Shown here in pieces: positions 49,426 to 60,573 of a stretch of DNA of 64,000 bases. The notes beneath the pieces are model-generated. The model saw only the letters and a list, made by a program, of their open reading frames with translations, did no database searches and was not told the DNA's origin. Position 1 is the first letter of the stretch. Every line of letters begins with the position of its first letter. The stretch is taken from the NCBI GenBank assembly GCA_036397065.1, contig DASWJP010000004.1, positions 1 to 64,000 of the forward strand, in the 5' to 3' direction. This stretch comes from JAJFGI01 sp036397065 (GTDB lineage: Bacteria > Pseudomonadota > Alphaproteobacteria > Kiloniellales > J153). A program made the position numbers and the translations under genes.

Positions 49426-50070
49426 ATGACGGTCGCGCTCATGTCCACCGGCACGCCGATGGCTCGAGAAGAAGGGCCGGAGCGGCGTTGTCTGGCCAGC
49501 GGCGCGGTGCGGCCCAAGTGCGAGCTGATTCGCTTCGTCGTCGGACCGGACGGCAGCGTAGTGCCGGATGTGGACGGGCGCCTGCCCGGCCGCGGTTTGT
49601 GGCTGACGGCGCAACGCGATATGATAGACCGCGCCTGCGCCCGCAATCTGTTCGCCAAGGCGGCGCGGGCGCCGGCACGGGCCCCCGCCGATCTGGCGGA
49701 TCAGGTGGAGCGGCTGCTGCGCCGCCGCTGTCTGGACTTGCTGGGATTGGCGCGGCGCGGTGGCGCGGTGGCCGGTGGTTTCGATGCGGCATCGGCCTGG
49801 TTGGGCAACGGTGCCGCGGCCCTTCTCCTGCAGGCCGAGGATGCGGCGGAAGGCGGGCGCGGCAAGTTGCGCGCCCTGGCGCGGGCGCACGGTGTGCCGG
49901 TCGTCGAGATCTTCGCCGCCGCGGACTTGGGCCGTGCGCTGGGGCGCGAGGCGTTGGTTCATGTGGCCGTGGCCGCGGGCGGCATCGCCACGCGTCTGCG
50001 CGAGGCGTTGGCACGGCTTGACGGACTCCGCGGCGGATCGCCGCCGGTGACACCCGGAAGTGCGGATTGA
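49426..50070 (+). CDS. YlxR (DUF448) RNA-binding protein fused to an L7Ae-like domain
   Basis: 214 aa. The N-terminal YlxR domain has ERRCLASGAVRPKCELIRFVVGPDG and GRLPGRGLWLTAQRDMI. A second, YlxQ/L7Ae-like domain covers about 95-200 (LLGLARRGGAVAGGFDAASAWL, GAAALLLQAEDAAEGGRGKL). In Firmicutes these are two proteins; the fusion is the alphaproteobacterial form. The gene is embedded between nusA and infB, pointing to an RNA or nucleoid role. Confidence 0.88.
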   Translation: MTVALMSTGTPMAREEGPERRCLASGAVRPKCELIRFVVGPDGSVVPDVDGRLPGRGLWLTAQRDMIDRACARNLFAKAARAPARAPADLADQVERLLRRRCLDLLGLARRGGAVAGGFDAASAWLGNGAAALLLQAEDAAEGGRGKLRALARAHGVPVVEIFAAADLGRALGREALVHVAVAAGGIATRLREALARLDGLRGGSPPVTPGSAD

Positions 50071-50098
50071 GTTTACATAAGGTAGGCCTGGAACATAG

Positions 50099-52684
50099 AT
50101 GACCACGAGCAAGGAAAATGAGCCGCAAAAGAAGCCGCTGCGGCTGAACCGGCCGGGCACGCTCGAGCTGAAGAAGACCGTCGAGACCGGCCAGGTCCGG
50201 CAAAGCTTCAGCCATGGCCGGTCGAAGGCGGTCACCGTCGAGGTCAAGCGCTCACGCACCTTCGCGCCCGGCGCCGGCGGCGGCATGACCGAGGTCACCG
50301 AATCCCGTCAGGCGGCCGAGCGGGCCCTGGCGGAAACCCGCGCCACGCCGGAGGATATCGGCAAGGAGCTGCGTGGCCTGACCCCCAGCGAACGGGCCAC
50401 CCGGGTGCAGGCGCTCGAACAATCGCGCCAGGACGAAGAAGATCGCCGGGCCGCCGATCTGGAGGCCGAAACGCAGTCCGCGGCCGAAGCCAAGCGCCGC
50501 GCCGAAGCGCCGCCCCCCGTCGAACCGGCTGACACAACGGCCGAAGCGCAACCGTCCGGATCAGAGGCTGTACCGGCGCCGGCGCCCGGGGGCGTTCCCG
50601 TGGGCGCCATCGAGCTTCCGGTCGAGGCCCCGACTCGCGATGTCTCGGCGCGCATGAAGACGGAAGAGGCCGAGGAGCCGAGCAAACGCCGGCACGATGC
50701 GGATGCGGACGACGAGACCACGGGCCGGGTCAAGCGCAAGGCGGCGGCGGTGCTCAAGCCGACACCGCGGCGTGGCGGCGACGAACGGCGCCGGCACGGC
50801 AAACTGACCATCAGCCAGGCGCTGGAAGGCGGCGACGGGCGGCAGCGATCGCTCGCCTCGGTGCGCCGGCAGCGGGAAAAAATGCGCGCCGTGCCGACCA
50901 AGCATGCGCACCAGCCGCCGCTGCGGGTCATTCGAGAGGTCACCATTCCGGAGACGATCACCGTTCAGGAGTTGGCCAATCGCATGGCCACGCGCGGCGC
51001 CGAGGTGGTCAAGACCCTGATGAACATGGACGTCATGGCGACCATCAATCAGGTGATCGATGCCGACACGGCGGAGCTGGTGGTCGCCGAATTCGGCCAC
51101 AAGGCCAAACGTGTGGCCGCCGCGGATGTGGAGGTGGGCATGCGCGGCGCGCCCGACGAAGAAGGCGCCATGGAGCCGCGGCCGCCGGTGGTCACCGTGA
51201 TGGGCCATGTGGACCATGGCAAGACGTCGCTGCTCGATGCCCTGCGCCAGACCGATGTGGCCGCCCAGGAAGCCGGCGGGATCACCCAGCACATCGGCGC
51301 CTATCAGGTCACCCTGGCCTCGGGCCAGAAGATCACCTTCATCGATACCCCCGGACACGCGGCCTTTACCGAGATGCGGGCCCGCGGCGCCAACATCACC
51401 GATATCGTGGTCCTGGTGGTCGCCGCCGACGACGGCATCATGGAACAGACCAAGGAAGCCATCAATCACGCCAAGGCGGCGGGGGTGCCCATGGTCGTGG
51501 CCATCAACAAGATGGACCGCCCGGACGCCGATGCGAACCGGGTGAAGAACGAGCTGCTCCAGCACGAGCTGGTGGTCGAGGACATGGGCGGCGATCTGCT
51601 GGCCATCGAGGTTTCGGCCAAGGAGCGCACCAATCTGGATAAGCTGGAGGAAGCTATTTTGCTTCAAGCCGAGCTTCTGGAGCTGAATGCCAATCCGAAC
51701 CGCAACGCCGAGGGCGCCATCATCGAGGCCAAGCTGGAGCGCGGCCGCGGTGCCGTGGCCACCGTGTTGGTGCAGCGCGGCACCCTGCGGGTCGGCGATA
51801 TTTTCGTCGCCGGCAGCGAGTGGGGCCGGGTGCGGGCGCTGATCAACGACCGCGGCGAAATGATCCAGGAAGCCGGCCCCTCGATGCCGGTGGAGGTGCT
51901 TGGCCTCAATGGCTCGCCGCTGGCCGGCGACGAGCTCACGGTGGTCGAAAGCGAGTCGCGGGCCCGCGACATCGCCGCCTTCCGGCAACGGGAACGGCGC
52001 GAGCTTGAGATCGCCACCACGGGCCGCGGCACGGTGGAGCAGATGCTCACCCGGATCAAGGAAGGCGAGGCGCGGCTGATGCCCGTGGTCATCAAGTCCG
52101 ACGTGCACGGCTCGCTCGAGGCGATCGTCAACAGCCTGGAGAAAATGGGCACCGACGAGGTGAAAGCCCAGATTCTGCATGCCGGCGTCGGCGGCATCAA
52201 CGAGTCCGATGTGACCTTGGCGCGGGCCGCCAATGCCATGATCATCGGCTTCAATGTGCGCGCCAATCCACAAGCCCGCGAAATGGCCCGACGCGACAAT
52301 ATCAACATCCATTACTACTCGATCATCTACAATGTGGTCGATGACGTGAAGGCGGCGCTTTCGGGCATGTTGGCGCCGACGCGGCGGGAAAACTTCCTCG
52401 GCTACGCGGAAATCCGCGAGGTCTTCAGCACCAGCAAGACCGGCAAGGTCGCCGGCTGCATGGTCACCGAGGGCATGGTCAAGCGCGGCGCCAAGGTGCG
52501 CCTGCTGCGCGACGATGTGGTCATCCACGACGGCACGCTGAAAACCCTGCGCCGGTTCAAGGACGAGGTGCGGGAGGTCAAGGAAGGCTATGAATGCGGC
52601 ATGGCCTTCGAGAACTACAGCGACATCCAGACCGGCGACCGCATCGAGTGCTATGAGGTTGAGGAGGTGGCGCGCGCCCTGTGA
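50099..52684 (+). CDS. infB: Translation initiation factor IF-2
   Basis: 861 aa. A long charged N-terminal region (1-280) with helical Glu/Ala/Arg-rich stretches precedes the IF2 N-domain and the GTPase: G1 GHVDHGKTS near 369, DTPGHAAFTEMRARGA and NKMDRPDA. Domains II-IV follow, ending ECYEVEEVARAL. IF-2 brings initiator tRNA to the 30S subunit. The SD before the ATG is modest. Its TGA overlaps the GTG of rbfA. Confidence 0.97.
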   Translation: MTTSKENEPQKKPLRLNRPGTLELKKTVETGQVRQSFSHGRSKAVTVEVKRSRTFAPGAGGGMTEVTESRQAAERALAETRATPEDIGKELRGLTPSERATRVQALEQSRQDEEDRRAADLEAETQSAAEAKRRAEAPPPVEPADTTAEAQPSGSEAVPAPAPGGVPVGAIELPVEAPTRDVSARMKTEEAEEPSKRRHDADADDETTGRVKRKAAAVLKPTPRRGGDERRRHGKLTISQALEGGDGRQRSLASVRRQREKMRAVPTKHAHQPPLRVIREVTIPETITVQELANRMATRGAEVVKTLMNMDVMATINQVIDADTAELVVAEFGHKAKRVAAADVEVGMRGAPDEEGAMEPRPPVVTVMGHVDHGKTSLLDALRQTDVAAQEAGGITQHIGAYQVTLASGQKITFIDTPGHAAFTEMRARGANITDIVVLVVAADDGIMEQTKEAINHAKAAGVPMVVAINKMDRPDADANRVKNELLQHELVVEDMGGDLLAIEVSAKERTNLDKLEEAILLQAELLELNANPNRNAEGAIIEAKLERGRGAVATVLVQRGTLRVGDIFVAGSEWGRVRALINDRGEMIQEAGPSMPVEVLGLNGSPLAGDELTVVESESRARDIAAFRQRERRELEIATTGRGTVEQMLTRIKEGEARLMPVVIKSDVHGSLEAIVNSLEKMGTDEVKAQILHAGVGGINESDVTLARAANAMIIGFNVRANPQAREMARRDNINIHYYSIIYNVVDDVKAALSGMLAPTRRENFLGYAEIREVFSTSKTGKVAGCMVTEGMVKRGAKVRLLRDDVVIHDGTLKTLRRFKDEVREVKEGYECGMAFENYSDIQTGDRIECYEVEEVARAL

Positions 52685-53178
52685 TCGGGCGGCCCACTGA
52701 AAGGCACGTGAGCGGACCCTCCAAATCTACGCGGCGCCGGTCCGGCGGTCCGAACCAGCGGCGGCTGCGCCTCGGCGAAGAATTGCGCCATGCCCTGGCG
52801 CGCATCCTGGCCCGCGCCCGGCTCGACGATCCGGCCCTGGCCGATATCAGCCATACGGTGACCGAGGTGCGCCTCAGCCCGGATCTCAAGGCGGCGACCG
52901 TTTATGTCGTGCCCTTGGGAGGGGGCGGGGATGCTAACAAGGCGCAAGGCGCCCTGGCCGCGCTCAACCGGTCGGCCGGGTTCTTTCGCGGCCAGCTGGC
53001 CCAGGAGGTGACCTTGCGCCATTGCCCGCGCCTGGCCTTCGCGGCGGACCGCTCGTTCGATCAGGCCAGCCGGGTGCAGGCGATCCTCGATCGGCCGCAC
53101 GTGCGCCAGGATCTCAGGCCGGCTCCGGAGGCGGATGCGGAAGAAGACGATGCGCTGGACCAGGACGATGAGGCGTAA
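52681..53178 (+). CDS. rbfA: Ribosome-binding factor A
   Basis: 165 aa from the GTG overlapping the infB stop; a second GTG at 52708 is a possible start. The KH-type core is RRLRLGEELRHALARILAR, ISHTVTEVRLSPDLKAATVYVVPLG and ALNRSAGFFRGQLAQEVTLRHCPRLAFAAD. RbfA helps 16S 5' end maturation and cold adaptation. The C-terminus is a strongly acidic tail (about 145-165, EADAEEDDALDQDDEA), typical of alphaproteobacteria. truB starts 5 bp later. Confidence 0.94.
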   Translation: MIGRPTERHVSGPSKSTRRRSGGPNQRRLRLGEELRHALARILARARLDDPALADISHTVTEVRLSPDLKAATVYVVPLGGGGDANKAQGALAALNRSAGFFRGQLAQEVTLRHCPRLAFAADRSFDQASRVQAILDRPHVRQDLRPAPEADAEEDDALDQDDEA

Positions 53179-53183
53179 GAACC

Positions 53184-54107
53184 ATGGCGCGTAAGCAAAA
53201 GGGCCAGATCGTCAACGGCTGGGTGGTCGTCGACAAGCCCCTGGGTCTCACCTCGACCCAGGTGATCGGCCGCCTGCGCCGGGTCTTCGATCCGCGCAAG
53301 ATCGGCCACGGCGGCACCTTGGACCCGCTGGCCACCGGCCTGCTGCCGATCGCCATGGGCGAGGCGACCAAGACCGTCAGCTACATCATGGACGGGCGCA
53401 AACGCTATACCTTCACCGTGCGCTGGGGCGAGGCGACCGCCACCGACGATGCGGAAGGCCCGGTGGTCGAATGGTCGGACCGGCGGCCCACGACGGCCGA
53501 GATTACGGCGGTGCTGCCCGCCTTCGTCGGCCTCATAGACCAGGTGCCGCCCCAGTTTTCGGCCATCAAGGTGGCCGGCCAGCGGGCCTACGACAAGGCG
53601 CGGGCCAGCGAGGTCTTCACCCTGGAATCCCGTCCGGTGCGGATTTTCGCGCTCTCTCTGACCGAGGCCGGCGCGGAGACCGCCAGTTTTCAGGTCGACT
53701 GCGGCAAGGGGGCCTACATGCGCTCCCTGGCCCGGGATCTGGGCCGGGCCCTGGGCACCTGTGCCCACATTGTGGCCCTGCGGCGGACCGCCGTCGGACC
53801 GTTCACCGAGGACCATGCGATTTCTCTGGAGTCGCTGGAGGCCCTGGGGCATAGTGCCGCCGCTTCCGGGCCCTTGCTTCCGCTCGAGACCGCGCTGGAC
53901 GACATCCCGGCCCTGGCCTTGACGGAAGCCGAGGCGAATTGCCTTCGGCGCGGCCAAGCGGTGTCCATGATGGCCCGCATCAACCGCGCCAGGATCGAGG
54001 CATTCGACAACGGATCGATCGTCTATGCCACCCATGGCGGTAAGCCGGTGGCCTTGGCCCGTTACGACGCGGGCGATATTCGCCCGGTCCGTGTACTCAA
54101 CCCTTAG
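53184..54107 (+). CDS. truB: tRNA pseudouridine(55) synthase TruB
   Basis: 307 aa. The N-terminal VNGWVVVDKPLGLTSTQVIGRLRR and the catalytic region KIGHGGTLDPLATGLLPIAMGEATK, with the nucleophile Asp in GGTLDP, are intact. The PUA-like end (ALTEAEANCLRRGQAV) follows. It converts U55 of tRNA to pseudouridine. rpsO follows by 21 bp, the conserved truB-rpsO-pnp order. Confidence 0.96.
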   Translation: MARKQKGQIVNGWVVVDKPLGLTSTQVIGRLRRVFDPRKIGHGGTLDPLATGLLPIAMGEATKTVSYIMDGRKRYTFTVRWGEATATDDAEGPVVEWSDRRPTTAEITAVLPAFVGLIDQVPPQFSAIKVAGQRAYDKARASEVFTLESRPVRIFALSLTEAGAETASFQVDCGKGAYMRSLARDLGRALGTCAHIVALRRTAVGPFTEDHAISLESLEALGHSAAASGPLLPLETALDDIPALALTEAEANCLRRGQAVSMMARINRARIEAFDNGSIVYATHGGKPVALARYDAGDIRPVRVLNP

Positions 54108-54128
54108 ACTCGAGGAACCAGGATACCG

Positions 54129-54398
54129 ATGTCGATAACTGCTGAACGCAAAGGCGAGGTCGTTCGCGAATACGCGACCCACGACGGCGATACGGGATCG
54201 CCGGAGGTGCAGGTTGCGATTCTATCAGAGCGAATCAAGAACCTGACCGATCATCTGCAGGTTCACAAAAAGGATTTTCATTCTCGGCGCGGCCTGTTGA
54301 TCATGGTCGGACAGCGTCGGCGGCTCCTGGATTACGTCAAGAAACAGGACCAGCCCCGCTACGAAGGCTTGATCGAACGGTTGGGGCTCCGCCGATAG
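54129..54398 (+). CDS. rpsO: 30S ribosomal protein S15
   Basis: 89 aa, exact family length. Conserved DTGSPEVQVAILSERIKNLTDHLQVHKKDFHSRRGLL (read in parts) and the ending YEGLIERLGLRR identify S15, which binds 16S rRNA helices 20-22. Here the 280 bp to pnp hold no gene but contain strong stem-loops. Confidence 0.97.
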   Translation: MSITAERKGEVVREYATHDGDTGSPEVQVAILSERIKNLTDHLQVHKKDFHSRRGLLIMVGQRRRLLDYVKKQDQPRYEGLIERLGLRR

Positions 54399-54527
54399 GC
54401 TGGCTGTGCCGTGGCAGCGCAATGCCATCGCCGAGAACCGGTTTGAGGCCGGTTGCAAGCGGTGCGCATGCTTATCGCGGCAGGTTGGCAGAGCGACAAG
54501 ACGATCATCAAACTCCTCACCATACGA

Positions 54528-54626
54528 CGACACCGCGGACCGACCGGCGCGGTGTCGATGAACAAAGGCCGGGCCGACGCAAGGGGCGATGCCGGGCGCG
54601 TGATGTCACGCGCAGGAACGCCCTTT
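54528..54626 (+). promoter_or_regulatory. pnp leader with strong stem-loops (candidate RNase III/PNPase feedback site)
   Basis: A perfect 10-bp stem (54528-54537 with 54548-54557, loop 10 nt) and, further on, a nested hairpin whose apical arms are perfect (54596-54603 with 54606-54613) and whose base pairs GGGCG with CGCCC (54584-54623 region) occupy the rpsO-pnp gap. Neither has a U-run, so they are not terminators. In enterobacteria the pnp leader is cleaved by RNase III and degraded by PNPase, giving autoregulation; the same role is plausible here. Confidence 0.5.
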
Positions 54627-54678
54627 ACGCGGGTCCGGTCATGGCAATCCGGTCGTTTGCTGGAAGGACTAACGGACT

Positions 54679-56793
<2,115 letters not shown>

Positions 56794-56840
56794 GCCGCCC
56801 CCGCCGGCCAATTTATGCCGGCGGTATCGCGACGAATCAA

Positions 56841-56874
56841 ACGGGTGGCAGCGCGTGCGTTGCCGCCCGTTTTT
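56841..56874 (+). terminator. Intrinsic terminator after pnp
   Basis: The arms at 56841-56853 and 56858-56870 pair over about 13 positions (some G-U) and are followed by T residues. It ends the rimP-to-pnp operon before ugpQ. Confidence 0.78.
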
Positions 56875-56906
56875 CGAAACACGGCACGAAGGACGGCGGC
56901 GACAAG

Positions 56907-57641
56907 ATGCTTCTCCTGCCCCGTGTGATGGGCCATCGCGGCGCCGCGGCCCTGGCGCCGGAAAATACCCTGGGCGGTTTCCGCCGGGCCGCGGCCACGG
57001 GCGCCGGCTGGGTCGAATTCGACGTCATGCTCACCGGCGATGGCGTGCCGGTTCTCTTTCACGACGACAATCTGAAGCGCATCACCGGCCGCGACGCGCT
57101 GATGGCCGAAACGCCGTACAGCGTGGTGCGCACCCTCGATGCCGGGACCTGGTTCGCGCCCGACTTCGCCGGCGAGCGGATTGCCACCCTGGAGGCGGCC
57201 ATCGCGCTGCTGGCCGCGTTGCATCTCTCCGCCAACATCGAAATCAAGCCGACCCCCGGGCGCGATCGGGAAACCGCCGCCGCCATCGCCGATGTGCTTA
57301 CGCGATGCTGGCCGGCCAAAGCTCCGCCGCCGCTCGTCAGCAGTTTCAGCCGCGAGGCCCTGGCGGTGATGCACGAACGGGCGCCGGCCATACCGCGCGG
57401 CTGGCTCTGCATGCGCCTGCCGCGCAATTGGCTGGCGGTGGCCCGCGGCTTGGAGTGCGCTACCGTGCATGTGGCCGGCCGGTGGCTCACCGCCAAGCGG
57501 GCGGCACGCATCAAGGCCGCCGGCTATGGCCTGGCCGCGTTCACCATCAACGATCCGAAACGGGCGCGCACGCTACTCGGCTGGGGGGTAGACAGCATCA
57601 TCACCGATTCACCCGACGTGATGATCGAAGCCCTCGGTTAA
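56907..57641 (+). CDS. ugpQ: Glycerophosphodiester phosphodiesterase
   Basis: 244 aa, cytoplasmic type without signal peptide. GDPD motifs are GHRGAAALAPENTLGGFRRA, EFDVMLTGDGVPVLFHDDNLKRITG and NIEIKPTPGRD, with the catalytic His residues in HRG and HDD. It releases glycerol-3-phosphate from phospholipid-derived diesters. It stands alone with an upstream terminator, and its stop codon shares the palindrome TTAA with the convergent fabI stop. Confidence 0.93.
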   Translation: MLLLPRVMGHRGAAALAPENTLGGFRRAAATGAGWVEFDVMLTGDGVPVLFHDDNLKRITGRDALMAETPYSVVRTLDAGTWFAPDFAGERIATLEAAIALLAALHLSANIEIKPTPGRDRETAAAIADVLTRCWPAKAPPPLVSSFSREALAVMHERAPAIPRGWLCMRLPRNWLAVARGLECATVHVAGRWLTAKRAARIKAAGYGLAAFTINDPKRARTLLGWGVDSIITDSPDVMIEALG

Positions 57642-58462
57642 TTGCCGTTCTGGTCCTGCGGCAGGTTCAGGCGCCGCGGCGAGGGAATCCCGATGGTGTT
57701 ATAGCCGCCGTCCACGTGGTGGATCTCGCCGGTGACCCCCTGGGACAAGGGGGACAGCAGATACAAACCGGCGTTGCCGACCTCCTCGAGCAAAACGTTG
57801 CGGCGCAGCGGCGCATGATCCCGGCTCCAGCGATAGACGAAGCGGGCATCGGCGATGGCCGAGCCCGCCAGGGTGCGCAGCGGCCCGGCGGAGATGGCAT
57901 TGACCCGCACCCCCTGGCCGCCGAGATCGACCGCCAGATAGCGCACGCTCGCCTCCAGTGCCGCCTTGGCCACGCCCATGACGTTGTAGTTCGGCGTGAC
58001 CCGCTCGGCGCCCAGATAGGTCAGGGTCAGCAGACTGCCACCCTGGCGCATCAGGGGCGCGGCCCCGCGCGCGACGGCGGTGAAGGAGTAGCAGGAAATC
58101 AGCAGGGTCTTTGAGAAGTTGCGCCGGCTGGTATCCAGATAGCGGCCTTTCAGTTCCTCCTTGTCGGAATAGGCGACCGCATGAACGACGAAGTCCAAGC
58201 TGCCCCACGCCTCGCCGATGAGCCCGAAGACAGAATCGATTTGCGCCGGATCCGCGACGTCGCAGGCCAGCACCAGCTTCGAGCCGACGGAGTCGGCCAG
58301 CGGCCGCACCCGGCGTTCGAAGGCCTCGCCCTGATAAGTGAAGGCCAGCTCGGCGCCGTGCTGGCTGAGGCTGGTGGCCAGGCCCCAGGCGATGGAGCGG
58401 TCATTGGCGACGCCCATAATGAGGCCGCGCTTGCCGGCCATCAACGCGCTGTTCGCCGTCAC
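57638..58462 (-). CDS. fabI: Enoyl-[acyl-carrier-protein] reductase (NADH) FabI
   Basis: 274 aa from a GTG at 58462, chosen because GGGAG lies 6 bp upstream and it gives the family length; an ATG at 58507 would add 15 residues. GLIMGVANDRSIAWGLA is the FabI nucleotide-binding start, and YNVMGVAK gives the catalytic Tyr-x6-Lys. It completes each round of fatty-acid elongation. fabA, fabB and fabI run leftward as the unsaturated fatty-acid operon. The C-terminus is PQDQNGN. Confidence 0.93.
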   Translation of the reverse strand: MTANSALMAGKRGLIMGVANDRSIAWGLATSLSQHGAELAFTYQGEAFERRVRPLADSVGSKLVLACDVADPAQIDSVFGLIGEAWGSLDFVVHAVAYSDKEELKGRYLDTSRRNFSKTLLISCYSFTAVARGAAPLMRQGGSLLTLTYLGAERVTPNYNVMGVAKAALEASVRYLAVDLGGQGVRVNAISAGPLRTLAGSAIADARFVYRWSRDHAPLRRNVLLEEVGNAGLYLLSPLSQGVTGEIHHVDGGYNTIGIPSPRRLNLPQDQNGN

Positions 58463-58509
58463 GCCGTTCTCCCTGTCGATCTCGTGTGCCGGCGATGGCG
58501 CCGGCATCT

Positions 58510-59730
58510 TTAGTCCTCGCAGCGTCTGAAGACGAGCGAGGCGTTGGTGCCGCCAAAGCCAAAGCTGTTGGACATGACGCAACTGAGCGGCGCGTTGTCT
58601 TCCCGTTCGCGAATGATCGGTGCGCCTTCCGCCTCCGGGTCCAGGGTGTCGATATTGGCCGAGGCGGCAAGGAATTTGTGTTCGAGCATGAGCAGCGAAT
58701 AGATCGCTTCGTGCACGCCGGCCGCCCCTTGCGCGTGGCCGGTCAAGGATTTGGTGGAAGCGATCCGCGGCACTTCGGCGCCGAAGACTTCGCGCACCGC
58801 CGCCAGCTCGATGGTATCGCCGACCGGCGTGGAGGTGCCGTGGGCGTTGATGTAGTCGATCTTGGAATTGCCCAGGCCGGCCAAGGCCTGGCGCATGCAG
58901 CGCATGGCGCCTTCGCCGGACGGGGCGACCATGTCGGCGCCATCGGACGTGGCGCCATAGCCGATCACTTCCGCATAGATCTTGGCGCCGCGCGCCTTGG
59001 CATGCTCCAGGGCTTCGAGAACGATGGTGCCGCCGCCGCCGGAAATGACGAAGCCGTCGCGATCCTTGTCATAGGGGCGCGAGGCCCGTTCGGGTGTCTC
59101 GTTATAATGGCTGGAGAGCGCGCCCATGCTGTCGAAGAGGACCGACAGGCTCCAGTGCACCTCCTCGCCGCCGCCGGCGAAGACGATGTCCTGCCTACCC
59201 ATCTGAATCTGCTCATAGCCGTTACCGATGCAATGGGCGCTGGTCGAGCAGGCGGACGAGATGGAATAGCTCAGACCCTTGATCTTGTAGGCGGTGGCCA
59301 GATTGGCCGAGGTGGTGCTCGACATGCAGCGCGGGACCATATACGGGCCGACGCGCCGCGGTCCCTTTTCTCGCGCGGTATCGGCGGCCAGAACCTGATT
59401 CGATGGCGACGATCCGCCCGAGCCCATGATCAAACCGGTGCGCTCGTGGGAAATCTCCGCCTCGGTCAGGCCGGCATCCTCGATGGCCTCGCGCATGGCG
59501 ACATAGTTGAAGGCGGCGGCATCGCCCATGAACCGGCGCAGGCGGCGGTCGATGGCCGCGTCAATATCCAGGCGGATATCGCCGTGCACCTGGCTGCGGA
59601 ATCCCATCTCCGCATAGGTCTCGGCAAAGCGGATGCCGGAGCGCCCGGCCCGCAGGGAGTCGAGAACCTCCGGCTTGTTATTGCCGATGCTGGAGACGAC
59701 CCCCATACCGGTGACCACGACACGGCGCAT
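58510..59730 (-). CDS. fabB: 3-oxoacyl-[acyl-carrier-protein] synthase I
   Basis: 406 aa. The active-site Cys is in SSACSTSAHCIGNGYE; the His residues are in NAHGTSTPVGD and SLTGHAQGAAGVHE. Linkage to fabA, and length, favour KAS I (FabB), needed to elongate the unsaturated intermediates made by FabA, rather than FabF. It starts 26 bp after fabA. Confidence 0.94.
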   Translation of the reverse strand: MRRVVVTGMGVVSSIGNNKPEVLDSLRAGRSGIRFAETYAEMGFRSQVHGDIRLDIDAAIDRRLRRFMGDAAAFNYVAMREAIEDAGLTEAEISHERTGLIMGSGGSSPSNQVLAADTAREKGPRRVGPYMVPRCMSSTTSANLATAYKIKGLSYSISSACSTSAHCIGNGYEQIQMGRQDIVFAGGGEEVHWSLSVLFDSMGALSSHYNETPERASRPYDKDRDGFVISGGGGTIVLEALEHAKARGAKIYAEVIGYGATSDGADMVAPSGEGAMRCMRQALAGLGNSKIDYINAHGTSTPVGDTIELAAVREVFGAEVPRIASTKSLTGHAQGAAGVHEAIYSLLMLEHKFLAASANIDTLDPEAEGAPIIREREDNAPLSCVMSNSFGFGGTNASLVFRRCED

Positions 59731-59756
59731 GATTCAACCCTCGGATGGCGCCGCTC

Positions 59757-60275
59757 TTAAGCGGTCTCCGGCGCGGTGAAAAGGCCAACTTTCAAGCCGT
59801 TGGCCTGATAGACGGGTTCGCCGTCCACTTTCATCAGGCCGTCGGCGATGCCCAGGACCAGCTTGCGCTGGATGATCCGCTTGAGGTTGAGATGATAGGT
59901 CACCAGCTTTGCCGTGGGCAGAACCTGACCGGTCAGCTTCACCTCGCCCACGCCCAGGGCGCGGCCCCGGCCCGGCGCCCCCAGCCAGCCGAGAAAGAAG
60001 CCGGCCAATTGCCACAAGGCATCCAACCCGAGGCATCCCGGCATCACCGGATCGTCTTCGAAGTGACAGCGGAAGAACCACAGATCGGGCTTCACATCGT
60101 ACTCGGCGACGATCTCGCCATTGTCGTGCGCGCCACCCTTATCGGTAATCCGGGTAATCCGGTCGAACATCAGCATCGGCGGCAACGGCAGCTGGGCGTT
60201 GCCCGGACCGAACAGTTTGCCATGGGCACACTGCAGCAGGTCCTCGTAGCTGAAGCTGTGTTTGCGCTCTGTCAA
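59757..60275 (-). CDS. fabA: 3-hydroxydecanoyl-[ACP] dehydratase/isomerase FabA
   Basis: 172 aa from a TTG at 60275, which gives the family N-terminus TERKHSFSYEDLLQCAHGKLFGPGNAQLP-like (read in parts) and the E. coli length, with AGGTGAGG just upstream. A GTG at 60317 is an in-frame alternative adding 14 residues. Active-site residues are His in CHFEDDPVMPGCLGLDALWQ and the Asp in the same stretch. It introduces the cis double bond for unsaturated fatty acids. It is divergent from irr, an alphaproteobacterial arrangement. Confidence 0.92.
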   Translation of the reverse strand: MTERKHSFSYEDLLQCAHGKLFGPGNAQLPLPPMLMFDRITRITDKGGAHDNGEIVAEYDVKPDLWFFRCHFEDDPVMPGCLGLDALWQLAGFFLGWLGAPGRGRALGVGEVKLTGQVLPTAKLVTYHLNLKRIIQRKLVLGIADGLMKVDGEPVYQANGLKVGLFTAPETA

Positions 60276-60371
60276 CGACCTCACCTGGGCGCGAAGGGGA
60301 TACGGCGATGCGGTCACACAAATACACGCCGGCGCGATAACCTACGCTGCCGCATCGTTCCCGCGATGTAA

Positions 60372-60402
60372 ACTATAGCACAGTCACCCGGACGGAAATC
60401 AA
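60372..60402 (-). promoter_or_regulatory. Candidate fabA promoter (leftward)
   Basis: On the minus strand TTGATT (60402-60397) and a good -10 TATAGT (60377-60372) are separated by 19 bp, longer than ideal. The -10 lies about 95 bp before the chosen fabA start. The rest of the fabA-irr gap (60403-60573) has a 13-bp perfect inverted repeat TTATT-CCA-AATAA at 60501-60513, possibly an operator. Confidence 0.35.
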
Positions 60403-60573
60403 CCGGATTGGCCCGGGGAATTGGCCTGGGTATCGGCGCTGGCCTAGTCCGAACCGATCGGCCTTCGGTGTGGCTCCGGCGGCCGTATGGTTAATTGAAC
60501 TTATTCCAAATAAACTCACAATCGACTGTTTTTGCCCTTTAAATCCGTCTCAGGTTCGGCCATATATCGTGTC

